Below are positions 62,605-64,000 of a stretch of 64,000 nt of DNA, one piece after another (within the stretch, counting starts at the first letter, position 1; each line of letters opens with the position of its first letter). Source of the stretch: Euwallacea fornicatus (lineage: Eukaryota > Arthropoda > Insecta > Coleoptera > Curculionidae); contig NC_089545.1 of the NCBI RefSeq assembly GCF_040115645.1, forward strand, positions 2,294,001 to 2,358,000, read 5' to 3'. The notes beneath the pieces were generated by a model that worked only from the letters and a program-made list of their open reading frames with translations, searched no databases and was not told the DNA's origin. Made by a program: the position numbers and the translations under genes.

Positions 62605-63490
62605 TTAACCCTCCGAATACCGGGTGCTATGCCACCGGGTGCAGGCTGGCTGATGACCCTGCGCGCAGGCAGTTGACGTAGCTAACGACCTCACGCTCTA
62701 TTTTCTCTCATGTAAACTTGTTAAAACAAATTCTTTCTGTCTGTATTGCATGGTGCAGAATACATTTTTTTACTACATAACAATGAATTTATTACGAATT
62801 TTTATACTTCAGAAAACGAGGAACTTGGTACTTCTGTTAGTCCTAATATAAAATATCTTAGTCAACTGTGTGAACATCACCGAAAAGTAGTTAGTCATGT
62901 TGGTTATTGTGTTGGCTCCTTTTCTTTTTTCTCCGTCCTTTCATTTTTCCACGGAATTTCTTCATCTACCTTCATTGATTGTTGAGATCCAGTTTCTGTT
63001 CGCTCTGAATGGAAATACCATACGTGGTTTGAGGGTAGAGAAACCAAGTATGTGGTGCGACTCGAGGAACCAGATTTATACGACCCTACTCGAGGACCAA
63101 AATGTATGATCCATCCCGATGATCCAAATGTGATACTACTACAAAATGGCAGGCATGATGATTATGCTGCTTGGCTGTACCTATGATCGAGGGACGACTA
63201 CATAGTCCTGGCATTTGAAACACACTGCGAAGAAAAATCCGGCAGTCAATAGAGCGTTGCTCGCAACGTGTCCATCAGGAAAAAGAAGCAAGGTAAGGTG
63301 CCTCGAAGGATTGGAATGACCTCTTTCAGCCAAGCAGCTAAAGAAGATATAAAGGTGTTATTTCCGCTCAAGAAACATTGATGTCAAAGTCGACTTCAGA
63401 TGCCGTAGGCATAAGAAATTTGTCTGTAAAAAACATCAATGAATCTCCGTTATATTCAAACGAAGTAATTAATTTTCTTCAGCCTCTTGT
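62605..63490 (+). other. Unidentified coding-like relic beginning at a TTAA-CCC junction
   Basis: TTAA at 62605-62608 is followed by CCCTCCGAATACCGGGTGC, and ACCGGGTGC repeats 18 bp later. TTAA plus CCC is the edge of piggyBac-type elements. Downstream, several overlapping frames look protein-like: 62746-62985 (79 codons), then a frame containing RLEEPDLYDPTRGPKC and MIHPDDPNVILLQNGRHDDY near 63060-63185, then one with CRRHKKFVCKKH near 63390-63440. Stops and frameshifts separate them. The basic Cys/His end might be a degenerate zinc-binding tail of a piggyBac transposase, but no catalytic motif was seen and no matching right edge (GGG-TTAA) found. Confidence 0.3.
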
Positions 63491-64000
63491 ATTTTAATGT
63501 TAATTTTTTAATACTTAACATTTCAAAATATCTTTCAATTTATTGAACTTGTTAGCAAAAATTGGTGAGTAAAGGGGTAGGGACTTGAAGGGTGGAGCCC
63601 TTGACCAACACGAGGTACGTCGTGTAGAATTTTTCTTTTGGTTATTCGGAAGATTAGCCCGCGTAAAGCAACGAAATAGCCAAATTCTCCCTTCGACAGG
63701 AAAAATAACTAGAGAGAGAAGTGACGTACACAATTGCTGATGCACGCATGCATTAAAATAGCGAAATTTTCGTTTTTATTTATTGTTAGACTTTAATATA
63801 CTCAAAAGGTAGAAAATTACAAAAATTTAAGATTGAACAAATGAAATTTTTATTAGGTAATCTAAAATGCTACATTTTTTGGCAAACGCGAACAATGATT
63901 TTGGAAGTTCCAGATGTCTCAAAGTTTGGCAACTTTGATTAGTCAATAAATAACTCATGAAATTTGTCGAAGAACTCACTTAAAGAACGCTGTTTGAAAC

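Overview
The window looks like one stretch of an insect chromosome. It is AT-rich, with large non-coding spacers, short introns and degenerate Tc1/mariner/pogo transposons. It contains one long single-exon Toll-family receptor, identified as Tollo (Toll-8) from its ectodomain layout and C-terminal signature. The order cannot be fixed from sequence alone. A holometabolous insect such as a beetle is plausible, but that is inference.

Layout. From 1 to about 54 kb I see no conventional host gene. This stretch holds spacer DNA with transposons at several stages of decay: a nearly full-length but dead Tc1-like element (2571-3915), an internally deleted mariner-like element (14661-15550), an intact-looking Tigger/pogo element (31946-34063) whose transposase has a clean 62-nt intron, and a truncated mariner-like element (50769-51695). 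Between them lie four copies of one dispersed repeat (10981-11215, 11250-11705, 44585-44799, 50515-50700), small MITE-like units, a possible LTR/primer-binding-site remnant near 38.5 kb, a G-quadruplex-type purine tract at 7.85 kb and several short perfect inverted repeats.

The host gene is at 54207-58145 on the minus strand: a 1312-residue Toll receptor with signal peptide, two LRR blocks with cysteine caps, one transmembrane helix, a divergent TIR domain and a conserved tail carrying a PPxY motif, a tyrosine block and a C-terminal -YLV. A plausible Inr/DPE-like start lies about 225 nt upstream, with two small uORFs in the predicted leader. Downstream are candidate AATAAA sites and an exact-period 2 x 93-bp tandem duplication.

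From 58.4 to 64 kb the sequence is again spacer, ending in a coding-like but broken stretch (about 62.6-63.5 kb) that starts next to a TTAA-CCC junction resembling a piggyBac-type end. I could not identify it. The genes do not form an operon or pathway. The picture is a developmental/immune receptor inside a large, probably regulatory, gene-poor domain invaded by cut-and-paste transposons. I found no convincing new multi-gene system. The most checkable points are the intact intron-bearing Tigger, the Tollo tail motifs and the dispersed repeat family.
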